From assembly GCA_021732785.1 (NCBI GenBank), contig JAKFUG010000027.1, positions 142,439 through 206,438 on the forward strand: DNA of 64,000 nt. The letters run 5' to 3'. Position 1 is the stretch's first letter; every line of letters starts with the position of its first letter. The notes under the pieces are model-generated. The model did not search any database and was not told where the DNA came from. It saw nothing but the letters and a program-made list of their open reading frames with translations. Positions 53,955 to 62,411 of the stretch are shown here, in pieces. The DNA is from Planctomycetaceae bacterium (GTDB lineage Bacteria; Planctomycetota; Planctomycetia; Planctomycetales; Planctomycetaceae). The position numbers and the translations under genes were made by a program.

Positions 53955-55193
53955 ATGCCCGCGCCGATTCCGCCTTTGTCCGACTTTGAAGTCCGCGAAT
54001 GGTTTGCCCACGCGGTGAACGCCGCGGATTTTGCGGGCCAGCGCGTGCTGGTGATCGTGCCCGATGCGACGCGGACTGCCCCCTTACCGCTACTGTTTGA
54101 TGCGCTACACAAACGGCTCAAGCCCGTGGTGGCGCAGCTCGATGTGATGGTCGCGCTCGGTACGCACCCGCCGATGTCCGAAGCACAGATCTGCAAGCTG
54201 CTGGGCATCGCGCCGGAAGAACGGCAGCGGTTATTCTTCCAGACGCAATTTTACAATCACGAATGGGACCGTCCGGAACGGCTCACCACGCTGGGAACCC
54301 TCACGAAATCCGAGACGGAAGAAATCTCCGGCGGCTTGTTGTCGATGGAAGTTCCCGTTGCCATCAATTCGCGAATTTCGAACTACGACACGCTGCTGGT
54401 GCTCGGCCCGGTCTTTCCACACGAAGTCGTCGGATTCTCGGGCGGCAACAAATATTTCTTCCCGGGAATCGCCGGTCCGGACATTCTCAATTTTTTCCAC
54501 TGGCTCGGAGCGCTCATAACCAATGTGGGCATCATCGGCGTGAAAGACACTGCGGTGCGGCGCGTGGTGGATCGCGCTGCGGCGATGATTCCCGTCGAAC
54601 GAAAAGCGATCACGTTCGTCGTCGCGCCGGATGCCCGACCGTACGGCTTATTCTACGGGACGCCGGAAGCCGCGTGGAATCAGGCCGCGGACTTGAGTGC
54701 TCAGGTTCACATGCTGCGGTATCCGAAACCGTTCCAGCAGGTTCTTTCGTGTGCCCCGCCGATGTACGACGATTTGTGGGTCGCCGGAAAGTGCATGTAC
54801 AAGCTAGAACCGGTCGTCGCGGACGGGGGCGAACTGATCATCTACGCGCCGCATGTGACCGAGGTCTCCGTCACCCACGGAGAACTGATCGAAGAAATCG
54901 GTTACCACGTCCGGGACTATTTCACGAAGCAGTGGGACCGTTTCCAAGATTATCCGTGGGGCGTGCTCGCCCACTCCACCCATGTCCGCGGCGGCGGCAC
55001 CTTTGAAAACGGCGTCGAAAAACCGCGAGTGCAGGTGACGCTCGCCACGGGCATTTCGCCCGAGACGTGTGCGAAAATCAATCTCGGATATCGTGACCCG
55101 AAGACCATCGACATCGAATCGTTCGCCAACCGCGAAGCCGAAGGCGTGCTGCTCGTGCGAAAAGCGGGCGAGTATCTGTATCGGCTGGAGTAA
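53955..55193 (+). CDS. LarA-like nickel-pincer racemase family protein (DUF2088)
   Basis: This 412-residue protein has the LarA-family strings VIVPDATRTAPL, VALGTHPPMSEAQ and GFSGGNKYFFPGIAG. LarA is lactate racemase, and relatives epimerise other 2-hydroxy acids; it needs a nickel pincer cofactor made by LarB, LarC and LarE. None of these genes is in the window, so the cofactor would have to be made elsewhere. The conserved Lys/His ligands are plausible but I could not align them with certainty. The substrate is unknown. Confidence 0.8.
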   Translation: MPAPIPPLSDFEVREWFAHAVNAADFAGQRVLVIVPDATRTAPLPLLFDALHKRLKPVVAQLDVMVALGTHPPMSEAQICKLLGIAPEERQRLFFQTQFYNHEWDRPERLTTLGTLTKSETEEISGGLLSMEVPVAINSRISNYDTLLVLGPVFPHEVVGFSGGNKYFFPGIAGPDILNFFHWLGALITNVGIIGVKDTAVRRVVDRAAAMIPVERKAITFVVAPDARPYGLFYGTPEAAWNQAADLSAQVHMLRYPKPFQQVLSCAPPMYDDLWVAGKCMYKLEPVVADGGELIIYAPHVTEVSVTHGELIEEIGYHVRDYFTKQWDRFQDYPWGVLAHSTHVRGGGTFENGVEKPRVQVTLATGISPETCAKINLGYRDPKTIDIESFANREAEGVLLVRKAGEYLYRLE

Positions 55194-55195
55194 GA

Positions 55196-55320
55196 AGGTG
55201 GTCGGTGGCGGGTGATCGGGGGTAGGCAGAACAGGAATGCCAGTTATCGCCATCACCAGCTACCAATCATGCCGTCTTTCCTCTGCCTGCCACCCACCAC
55301 CTATCATCGACCACCTAGGA
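55196..55320. repeat. Imperfect inverted repeat rich in GGTGG/CCACC
   Basis: GGTGGTCGGTGGCGGGTG near 55198 and CCACCCACCACCTATCATCG near 55292 pair imperfectly, with GGTAGGCAGA/TCTGCCTGCC nested inside. It fills the gap between the LarA-like and inositol-phosphatase genes. Confidence 0.6.
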
Positions 55321-55328
55321 TCTCCCGC

Positions 55329-56126
55329 ATGGCCTGGACGCCGACCGATCTTTCCACCCGCCTCGATTTCGCATTGCAGGTTGCGCGCGAAGCTCAAACG
55401 CTCATTCTCGGTTACTACCAGAACGACTCGCTCGAAGTCATCAGCAAAGCAGATTTAACTCCCGTCACCGCGGCGGATCGCGGCGCGGAAGAGTTGATTC
55501 GGGCCCGGTTGAAAACCGCGTTTCCGCACGATGGCGTGCTGGGGGAAGAATTCCCGGAAACGCCCGGCACGAGCGGTTTCCGTTGGATTCTCGATCCGGT
55601 TGACGGCACGAAATCGTTCGTCCACGGCGTCCCCTTATTCGGCACGTTGATCGGCATCGAATATGACAAACGATGCGTCGTAGGCGTGTGCCGGTTCCCT
55701 GCATTGAATGAAGTTGTTTACGCATCGATTGGCACCGGTGCATGGTGGCAAATCGGCGAGGATTCGCCGAAGCGTGCTCGCGTTGCGGATATCACATCGC
55801 TGGCCGAAGCCACGTTCTGTCAAACGAACATGCTGCGCTGGGAAACCGTGGGACGCTGGGACGCACTGATGACCATGCTCCGCTCTGTCGGGCTTTCCCG
55901 TGGCTGGGGCGACTGCTTCGGTCACGTGCTTGTGGCCACCGGCAGGGCCCATGTCATGGTCGATCCGTCGATGAATCCGTGGGATGCCGCGGCGCTCGTT
56001 CCGATCATTCAGGAAGCCGGCGGGCACTTTATCGATTGGACCGGTTCCCCCACCATTTACGGCGGCAGCGGGCTGTCGGTTGTCCCCGGACTGAAAGAGG
56101 AAGTCCTGGGAATTCTGAACAGGTGA
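55329..56126 (+). CDS. Inositol-monophosphatase-family phosphatase (HisN-like)
   Basis: This 265-residue protein carries the family's metal sites: GEEFPE, DPVDGTKSFVHG and WDAAALVPIIQEAGG. Such Mg-dependent phosphatases act on inositol phosphates, histidinol phosphate, PAP or fructose bisphosphate. The short form with ILDPVDGTKSFVHGVPLFGT resembles HisN-type histidinol phosphatases, but the substrate is not settled. AGGAT lies nine bases before the ATG at 55329. Confidence 0.9.
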   Translation: MAWTPTDLSTRLDFALQVAREAQTLILGYYQNDSLEVISKADLTPVTAADRGAEELIRARLKTAFPHDGVLGEEFPETPGTSGFRWILDPVDGTKSFVHGVPLFGTLIGIEYDKRCVVGVCRFPALNEVVYASIGTGAWWQIGEDSPKRARVADITSLAEATFCQTNMLRWETVGRWDALMTMLRSVGLSRGWGDCFGHVLVATGRAHVMVDPSMNPWDAAALVPIIQEAGGHFIDWTGSPTIYGGSGLSVVPGLKEEVLGILNR

Positions 56127-56285
56127 CGGGCGGCTCACGAATCTGTTACACTCCCCGCGCAGGGTGACAAAAGGGACCACGGGATGAGTGGCCCGTCGCC
56201 GATCGACAGGGAAGAACACCGACGTCAGGGATGGCATCCGTCAGTACCGGCAAGCTCGGTCCCCGAGTTTGCGAAGGATGAACTG

Positions 56286-57134
56286 ATGCGAATCGCGGCG
56301 GTGCAAATGGACGTTCGCTTAGCGGACGTCGCTGCGAACATGGCGACCATGACCCGGCGGGCCGAAGAAGCCCACGCGAACGGCGCGGGCCTGGTCATTT
56401 TTCCGGAATGCGCGCTCACCGGTTACTGTTTCGACAGCCGGAAGGAAGCGCTGCCGTACGCGCAATCCATTCCCGGCCCGGCAACCGAAGCCATTCACGC
56501 GGTCTGCAAAGAACTGAATCTGCACATCGTGTTCGGACTGCTGGAAGCCGCTGGCGATAAACTCTACAACGCCGCGGCGATGGTTGGTCCGCAGGGACTC
56601 GTTGCCAGCTACCGGAAAGTCCATTTGCCGTGGTTGGGAATCGACCGTTACACCGATTACGGCGATCAGCCGTTCGCCGTCCACGCGGCGGGCGAAGTGC
56701 AGGTTGGTCTTAACATCTGCTATGACGCCGGCTTCCCGGAACCAGCGCGGTGTTTGTCGTTGCTCGGAGCGGACCTCATCGTCCTGCCCACCAATTGGCC
56801 GCCGGGCGCGGAATCCGCCGCGGAGTATGCCATTAACACCCGCGCGATGGAAAACACGGTTTATTACGCGGCGGTGAACCGCGTGGGAACCGAACGCGGT
56901 TTCCCCTTCATCGGCCACAGCCGCATTTGTGACCCGCTCGGCCGGACACTGGCTCACGCGCCGCACACGGAGGAAACCATTCTCTACGCCGATGTCGATG
57001 TCGCTCTCGCACGGAAAAAGCACTTGGTGCGCGTTCCCGAATTGAACGAAGTCAATCGCCTCGCCGACCGCCGCCCGGAGATGTACGAACCGATCGTGCG
57101 TCCGCATCGACTGGTGCGCCCCGGCAAACGGTGA
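56286..57134 (+). CDS. Nitrilase-superfamily carbon-nitrogen hydrolase
   Basis: This 282-residue protein has an intact catalytic triad: E41 (IFPECALTGY), K111 (YRKVHLP) and C145 (LNICYDAGFPE). These enzymes hydrolyse C-N bonds of amides or related compounds. The pattern and lack of fused domains suggest an omega-amidase or N-carbamoylputrescine-type relative; the substrate is unknown. The ATG at 56286 follows AAGGATGAACTG. It is possibly co-transcribed with the phosphatase gene upstream. Confidence 0.9.
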   Translation: MRIAAVQMDVRLADVAANMATMTRRAEEAHANGAGLVIFPECALTGYCFDSRKEALPYAQSIPGPATEAIHAVCKELNLHIVFGLLEAAGDKLYNAAAMVGPQGLVASYRKVHLPWLGIDRYTDYGDQPFAVHAAGEVQVGLNICYDAGFPEPARCLSLLGADLIVLPTNWPPGAESAAEYAINTRAMENTVYYAAVNRVGTERGFPFIGHSRICDPLGRTLAHAPHTEETILYADVDVALARKKHLVRVPELNEVNRLADRRPEMYEPIVRPHRLVRPGKR

Positions 57135-57183
57135 ATGCAGCGAATACCGCGCAAAGTCTCCAATGATGGTGCGTCATCGACGG

Positions 57184-57252
57184 TGAGTCGCGTTTGGTCT
57201 TCCATTTTGCACTTTGCATTTTCCACTGATCACTTTGCACTTCCAGACATTC
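57184..57252. repeat. TTTGCACTTTGCATTTTCCA-type low-complexity repeat, copy 1
   Basis: The segment has three TTTGCACTT-like units. The same words occur at 62169-62290 in a large imperfect inverted repeat. Confidence 0.7.
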
Positions 57253-57328
57253 GGTATCACGCGCTCCCCGCTGACGCCTCAATGCTCTACAATGCGCCCG
57301 GTTCCCTTTCGCGTGGAAGCTCGGTCGC

Positions 57329-59779
57329 ATGTCTTGGCTGCATCCCGCTTTGTTGTTTGGACTCGCACTGACGGTCGTGCCGATCGTCTTGCATCTGCTG
57401 CTCCGTGCGCGGCCCAAGCGTTTGATCTTCCCCGCACTGCGACTCCTGCAATTGCGGAATGTCCAGAACTCGCGGCGCTTGCGGCTGCGGCAATTCTGGT
57501 TGCTGTTTCTACGGATGCTGGTGATTGCCGGTTTAGTTCTCGCCATCGCGCGGCCCTCGTTACCCCCGGCCGATTACTCGCTGAAAACCAGTGAAATCCT
57601 GCGGCTCGCCGCCGTCGTGGCGTTCGGCCTGGCAACCTATTTCGCCCTGCAAACATGGTGGAATCGTCAACGACTCCCGGCCCATGTGCTGCGGTCACGA
57701 CGGACGTATTTGAAGGGCGGCGTGGGTTTGCTCACCGCCCTGCTTTGTGCGCTGTTTGTCATCTGGCCATATCAGCGTCGAGTCGCGGCAGAGATCACCA
57801 GCCCCGCTCCGCCGGCGCTGCACAACGTTCCTGTCGCCGCAGTGTTTCTTGTGGATACGAGTGCGAGCCTGCAGTATCAGTACGAAGGAACGTCACGGCT
57901 CGAAGACGCCCGACGGATCGCGCTATCGCATCTGCAAAGTCTTCCCGCAGGAAGCAAAGTTGCGGTGCTGGATGGTGCCGGTGAACTCCCTGCGTTGTTC
58001 ACGCCCGATCTTTCCGCCGTGCAGAATCGTTTGGAATCACTCTCGATTCAACCCGCGGCACCGGCATTGAATGAGCGGTTGCGTGTCGCGTCCCGGCTGC
58101 AGGAGGATGACCGCCGCCGCACGATGTCCGAACAGGCGGGCGTTGCGGAAGCGCAGCAACAAGACAAATTCGTCCGTGAAGTTTACCTGTTTACCGATCT
58201 GGCAAAGTCCGCGTGGCGCGATGATTCCACACATCTGCAAAAGGATGAACTCGCTGCGGTTCCGTGGATGGGGTTGTATCTGATCGATGTCGGCGTCGAG
58301 AAACCGATGAACGTCGGCTTCGTCAAAGCGATCCCGACGCGACCGGCGATTCCCAGTGGCGGCGTGCTCTCGGTGGAAGGGACACTCCGCGGCTTCGGCC
58401 CCGTTCGCCCCGACCAGACCGTCGAGTTCTGGTTGCAGATCGACGACAAGCCGCCCACCAAGCGCGACCAGCAATCGGTCACGCTCGTGGAAGGTTCCGA
58501 AACCGGCGTGCAGTTTCAACTGGACGGCGTGACGGGAAAACTCGCCCAGGGGGAATTGCGTCTCGTCACCGCGGACCCCCTGAGTTTCGACAACGCCGCG
58601 GCCTTCACCGTCCGGTTGCTGCCCCCGCTGGAAGTTCTGGTCGTGGCCGATGAGCGGCCGCAAACGCAGTTCTGGCTCGAAGCGCTGAATGATTTGAATC
58701 TCGCCGGCGTGGCCTACAAACCAACCGTGATGCTGACGTCGCAACTGCGGACCGCCAAACTCGAAAAGTACGACATCGTCTGCCTGCTCAACGTGGCCCG
58801 ACCGACCAGCGAACACTGGGAGAAACTGAAGGAGTTTGTCATCAACGGCGGCGGATTGACGGTCTGCCTCGGGGCCGCTTCGACAGCCACGGCCGGTCCG
58901 AATCTCACGCCGGCCGAATATGCCAAACGGCTTGATCCTGTCGCCTACCAAGGCGAGATTCCCGAAGCCTTATTACCGGGGAAACTGAAAGCGCAATTGC
59001 CCTTTTCACCGGGGAGGCAACTCACCTTTCGCGGATCGAACCATAAGTTAGTTTCGCGGCTGGAAACGCTGGGGGTACTGGCGTGGCTGAACGAGGTGGA
59101 TTTCCGTCGCTATTGGAGTATCGAGCCCGATCCTGCCGCAACGGTGCTGGCCCGCTGGAATCACGATTCCGCTCCCCCTGCGCTACTCTTTCGTGATGTC
59201 GGTCGTGGCCGGACCATGCTGTGGGCCACCTCGGTCGATTCCACGGCCTGGAGCGATCTGCCGCGCGACTGGACGTTTCTGGTCCTCGTCGATCAAACGA
59301 TGCAGTTGCTCTCGCGACAAGCCAACAGTTCGCTGAACTACACCGTAGGCGATCCCGTGATTGTGCCGCTACCGCCGGGCAGTCCGTCGGGACCGGCGCT
59401 CTTGCGCGCCCCCGATCTCACGCAAGTCCGGGTCGAGATTCCCCAGGACGCGCGGGAATTATCGCTGCCACGAGTTACGGCGGCGGGACATTACCAGATT
59501 CTGTCCAGCGATAAACAACCCCCTGCCTTGGTCGCCGGCTTCAGCGTGCGGCCCTCCGCCACGGAGAGCGATCTCACACGATTGACGAAAGACGACCTCG
59601 ACGCCCTGTTCGGCGAGAAGCGCTACGGCCTGTCACGCGATCCGCAACAACTGGCCCGTTCCGTGAACACCGGGCGTTTGGGCCAGGAAGTCTACGGCGT
59701 CGTGCTGGCATTGTTGATTGTGTTCTTCGTCACCGAACAGGCAACCGCGACCTGGTTTTACAAGACGGATGAAGGGTGA
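57329..59779 (+). CDS. BatA-domain membrane protein with VWA-like domain
   Basis: This 816-residue protein begins with the BatA N-terminal signature (MSWLHPALLFGLALTVVPIV, then LHLLLRARPKRLIFPALRLL), followed by membrane segments (FWLLFLRMLVIAGLVLAIA). A von Willebrand A-like domain follows (AVFLVDTSASLQYQYEG, MIDAS-like DTSAS), then a long beta-rich part and a C-terminal helix. Bat-type proteins work with a MoxR AAA ATPase and a DUF58 protein, which would lie outside the window. It is the first gene of a three-gene set with the next two. Confidence 0.85.
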   Translation: MSWLHPALLFGLALTVVPIVLHLLLRARPKRLIFPALRLLQLRNVQNSRRLRLRQFWLLFLRMLVIAGLVLAIARPSLPPADYSLKTSEILRLAAVVAFGLATYFALQTWWNRQRLPAHVLRSRRTYLKGGVGLLTALLCALFVIWPYQRRVAAEITSPAPPALHNVPVAAVFLVDTSASLQYQYEGTSRLEDARRIALSHLQSLPAGSKVAVLDGAGELPALFTPDLSAVQNRLESLSIQPAAPALNERLRVASRLQEDDRRRTMSEQAGVAEAQQQDKFVREVYLFTDLAKSAWRDDSTHLQKDELAAVPWMGLYLIDVGVEKPMNVGFVKAIPTRPAIPSGGVLSVEGTLRGFGPVRPDQTVEFWLQIDDKPPTKRDQQSVTLVEGSETGVQFQLDGVTGKLAQGELRLVTADPLSFDNAAAFTVRLLPPLEVLVVADERPQTQFWLEALNDLNLAGVAYKPTVMLTSQLRTAKLEKYDIVCLLNVARPTSEHWEKLKEFVINGGGLTVCLGAASTATAGPNLTPAEYAKRLDPVAYQGEIPEALLPGKLKAQLPFSPGRQLTFRGSNHKLVSRLETLGVLAWLNEVDFRRYWSIEPDPAATVLARWNHDSAPPALLFRDVGRGRTMLWATSVDSTAWSDLPRDWTFLVLVDQTMQLLSRQANSSLNYTVGDPVIVPLPPGSPSGPALLRAPDLTQVRVEIPQDARELSLPRVTAAGHYQILSSDKQPPALVAGFSVRPSATESDLTRLTKDDLDALFGEKRYGLSRDPQQLARSVNTGRLGQEVYGVVLALLIVFFVTEQATATWFYKTDEG

Positions 59780-59795
59780 CGTTGATTTGAAAAGA

Positions 59796-59868
59796 GTCGG
59801 GGCGGGGGCCCCGACCTATGTTGGCATCATGCAATTCCTTTTTCATAGGTCGGGGCCCCTGCCCCGAC
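59796..59868. repeat. Inverted repeat with 25-bp arms, GTCGGGGC family
   Basis: Arms 59796-59820 and 59844-59868 (one mismatch) begin GTCGGGGCGGGGGCCCCGAC; each arm is also partly self-complementary. It lies between the BatA and VWA genes, with the right arm 28 bp before the next start. Confidence 0.9.
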
Positions 59869-59896
59869 GTTTTGCAGCAGGTATCGGCTCCACTCC

Positions 59897-62161
59897 ATGC
59901 AATTGACGGTCGAACCAATCTGGGGATGGACAGGCGTGGCGCTGGTCGCCGCGGCTTTGCTCGTTCTCTTGTTGGCGATCGATCGCGTGCAACTGCGCGG
60001 TTTAACTCCGTCGCGACGCTGGTGGCTGCTGGGACTGAAAGCCGTTGCGAGTCTGATCCTGCTGCTGGCCATGTTGCGGCCCGCCATGGTGGCGACGGAA
60101 ACCGACGAACACACCTCCCAATTGTTTATTGTTGCCGATGTCAGCCGCAGTATGAGCACTCCCGACGGACCGGGGGGCATCACCCGCTGGCAAGCTCTGG
60201 AAGAAGACTTGCAACGGGTCGCTTCACAACTGAAGGGACTCAAGGATAAAGTCGACGTCCGGCTGTTCGAGTTCGACAAACAACTCCGGCCCCGTCCCGA
60301 AAAGCGGACCGAACCCGATGGCACGATGACCGCGATCGGCCAGACACTCGACGATCTCGTCCGCGAAGCCCGACAGCAACCGACCGCCGCGATTCTGTTT
60401 CTCACGGACGGTTCGCAGCGGGCGTTGTCTCCGTACGACATCGAGCCGCTGCTGTCCGCGCGGAAACTTGCCGAAGCCAATGCCCCGGTTTATCCCGTGG
60501 GATACGGAGCGACCTCGCTGACGAGTACCACGCTCGATCTCGCCGTGCAGGATTTGCTCGTCGATCCCGTCGTCTTCGAAAAGAAACTGGTCCCGATCAA
60601 GATTCAGCTCACCGGCAGCGGCGTCGCGGGACGGAAAGCAACGTTGCGCGTCCTGGTGGAAGATCGCAGCGGAAAAACGCTGGGGACATCGGGCGAACTC
60701 AAACCGGTCCCGGCGACCCTCACCGCGCGGCCGGTCATTGAAACGGAAATCCGCAAGGACAACGAACCGCAAACCGTCGAACTGTCGTTCATCCCCACCA
60801 CCGCGGGCGAATTGAAAGTCGCTGTCGAAGTCGAACCGCTGGACGGTGAACTCATCCGCGGGAACAACCGGCTGGAAACGATCATCACCATCCGGCAGGG
60901 AGGCTTGCGCGTCGCCTATTTCGATGTGCTCCGCTCCGAGCAAACCGCGCTGCGAATGGTGAACGGCTCCGACAAGATTCAACTCGATTACTTCCAGGTG
61001 CTCGGCGGCAAATTCAAGTCCCGCACGGTCATCCCCCCCACGGCGTTCGAACGGGGACAGTACGATGTCTACATCATCGGTGACGTTCCCGCCGAGGTCT
61101 TTGGCGAAGTCAATCTCACAAACCTGACGTTGCGCGTTCGTGACGGGAACGGGTTGATGATGCTCGGCGGGCTGGAAAACTTCAGTTCGGGGGGCTATTC
61201 CACCACGCCGCTGGCCGATCTGTTGCCGGTCGCTTTGACACCCGACATCACGGTTGCGGGCACGCCCGATCTCAAAGCGCAGTACACCGGACCGCAGGTG
61301 ATGGTACCGACGGAGTTGGGGCTGAAACGGTACGTCATGCAATTGGCGTCGGGTGAGAAGAACCGTGCCCGATGGGAAGGGCTCGCGCCGCTGATGGGGG
61401 CGACCAAGCTCGCGCCGAAGAACGATCTCGTCGAAATCTGGGCGACCACACGGGAAGGGCATCCGCTGCTGATGGCGACCGAAGTCGGCCGCGCCCGGGT
61501 TGCGGCGTTTGGCGGCGATACGACTTACCAATGGACGCTGCACGGGCAAGGCGAAGAACATCAGCGCTTCTGGCGACAGATGGTTTTGTGGCTTGCCCGC
61601 AAGGAAGTCGACTCCGATCAACCGGCGTGGGTCCGTGTCGAACCGCGCAACTTCCTGCCGGGGGCCACGGTGCCGCTGGAATTCGGCGCACGAGCACCAA
61701 ACGGCGATCCGATCACCGACGCGATTTTCGAAGTCAAAGTCACACGTCCCGATGGCCAGATCGTGACCGTGCCGCCGCGATCGAGCAACGGCCAGTTCTC
61801 GGCGGACTTCCCACAGACCGATTTGCCCGGCGATTACTGGGTCCGCGTGACCGCCCGGAAAGATCAGGCGTCGCTGGGATTCGACGCCATCACCCGGTTC
61901 ATCGTCGATCCGAAAGACCTGGAACTCGATCAACCCAACGCCGATTACGATCTGTTGCGAAAAATCGCCGAACTCACGGGCGGGCAATTGCTGCGGTCGG
62001 AAGATCTGGAAAAGTTTCTCAAGGATTTGCAGGGAAGAAAACTGGATGAACTGACGCGGATTCAGGTTTATCCCCTGTGGGACAACTGGTGGCTGCTGGC
62101 CGCCTTCGTCGGGGTGATGTCCGCGGAATGGGCGATTCGTAAACGAGCGGGGCTGGCGTAA
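59897..62161 (+). CDS. VWA-domain membrane protein with glutamine-amidotransferase-like region
   Basis: This 754-residue protein has two N-terminal helices (GVALVAAALLVLLLAIDR, ASLILLLAMLRPAMV), a VWA domain with the MIDAS motif DVSRSMS and later LFLTDGSQ, then Ig-like segments and a class I amidotransferase-like segment typical of planctomycete and Bacteroidetes BatA partners (VYIIGDVPAEVF, GLMMLGGLENFSSGGY). A C-terminal helix (WWLLAAFVGVMSAEWAI) ends the protein. It follows the BatA gene with 117 bp that hold a hairpin, and precedes the DUF4175 gene. Confidence 0.88.
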   Translation: MQLTVEPIWGWTGVALVAAALLVLLLAIDRVQLRGLTPSRRWWLLGLKAVASLILLLAMLRPAMVATETDEHTSQLFIVADVSRSMSTPDGPGGITRWQALEEDLQRVASQLKGLKDKVDVRLFEFDKQLRPRPEKRTEPDGTMTAIGQTLDDLVREARQQPTAAILFLTDGSQRALSPYDIEPLLSARKLAEANAPVYPVGYGATSLTSTTLDLAVQDLLVDPVVFEKKLVPIKIQLTGSGVAGRKATLRVLVEDRSGKTLGTSGELKPVPATLTARPVIETEIRKDNEPQTVELSFIPTTAGELKVAVEVEPLDGELIRGNNRLETIITIRQGGLRVAYFDVLRSEQTALRMVNGSDKIQLDYFQVLGGKFKSRTVIPPTAFERGQYDVYIIGDVPAEVFGEVNLTNLTLRVRDGNGLMMLGGLENFSSGGYSTTPLADLLPVALTPDITVAGTPDLKAQYTGPQVMVPTELGLKRYVMQLASGEKNRARWEGLAPLMGATKLAPKNDLVEIWATTREGHPLLMATEVGRARVAAFGGDTTYQWTLHGQGEEHQRFWRQMVLWLARKEVDSDQPAWVRVEPRNFLPGATVPLEFGARAPNGDPITDAIFEVKVTRPDGQIVTVPPRSSNGQFSADFPQTDLPGDYWVRVTARKDQASLGFDAITRFIVDPKDLELDQPNADYDLLRKIAELTGGQLLRSEDLEKFLKDLQGRKLDELTRIQVYPLWDNWWLLAAFVGVMSAEWAIRKRAGLA

Positions 62162-62168
62162 AAAGACG

Positions 62169-62290
62169 AATGCAGTGCAAAGTGAAAAGTGAAAAATGCA
62201 AAGTGGAAAATGGAATACGGGAACTGCACGGCAGTGGATCTCCTGTCCTTTTTGCACTTTTCACTTTGCATTCATCACTTTGCACTCGCC
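62169..62290. repeat. TTTGCACTTTTCACTTTGCA-type imperfect inverted repeat, copy 2
   Basis: Words such as GCAAAGTG and CACTTTGC alternate on both strands. The left part (62177-62210) is the inverse of the right part (62250-62290). It is related to 57184-57252. Confidence 0.75.
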
Positions 62291-62411
62291 CTTCATCCCC
62301 ATCCACGGAAAGGCTGATTCCCTCCTTGCCGGGTGTCGATTTCTGATAAGATACAACAGTGAATCTTCGTCGCCGCGGACCGCTCCGCGGTGAGTGCCAG
62401 AAGGACGTGGT

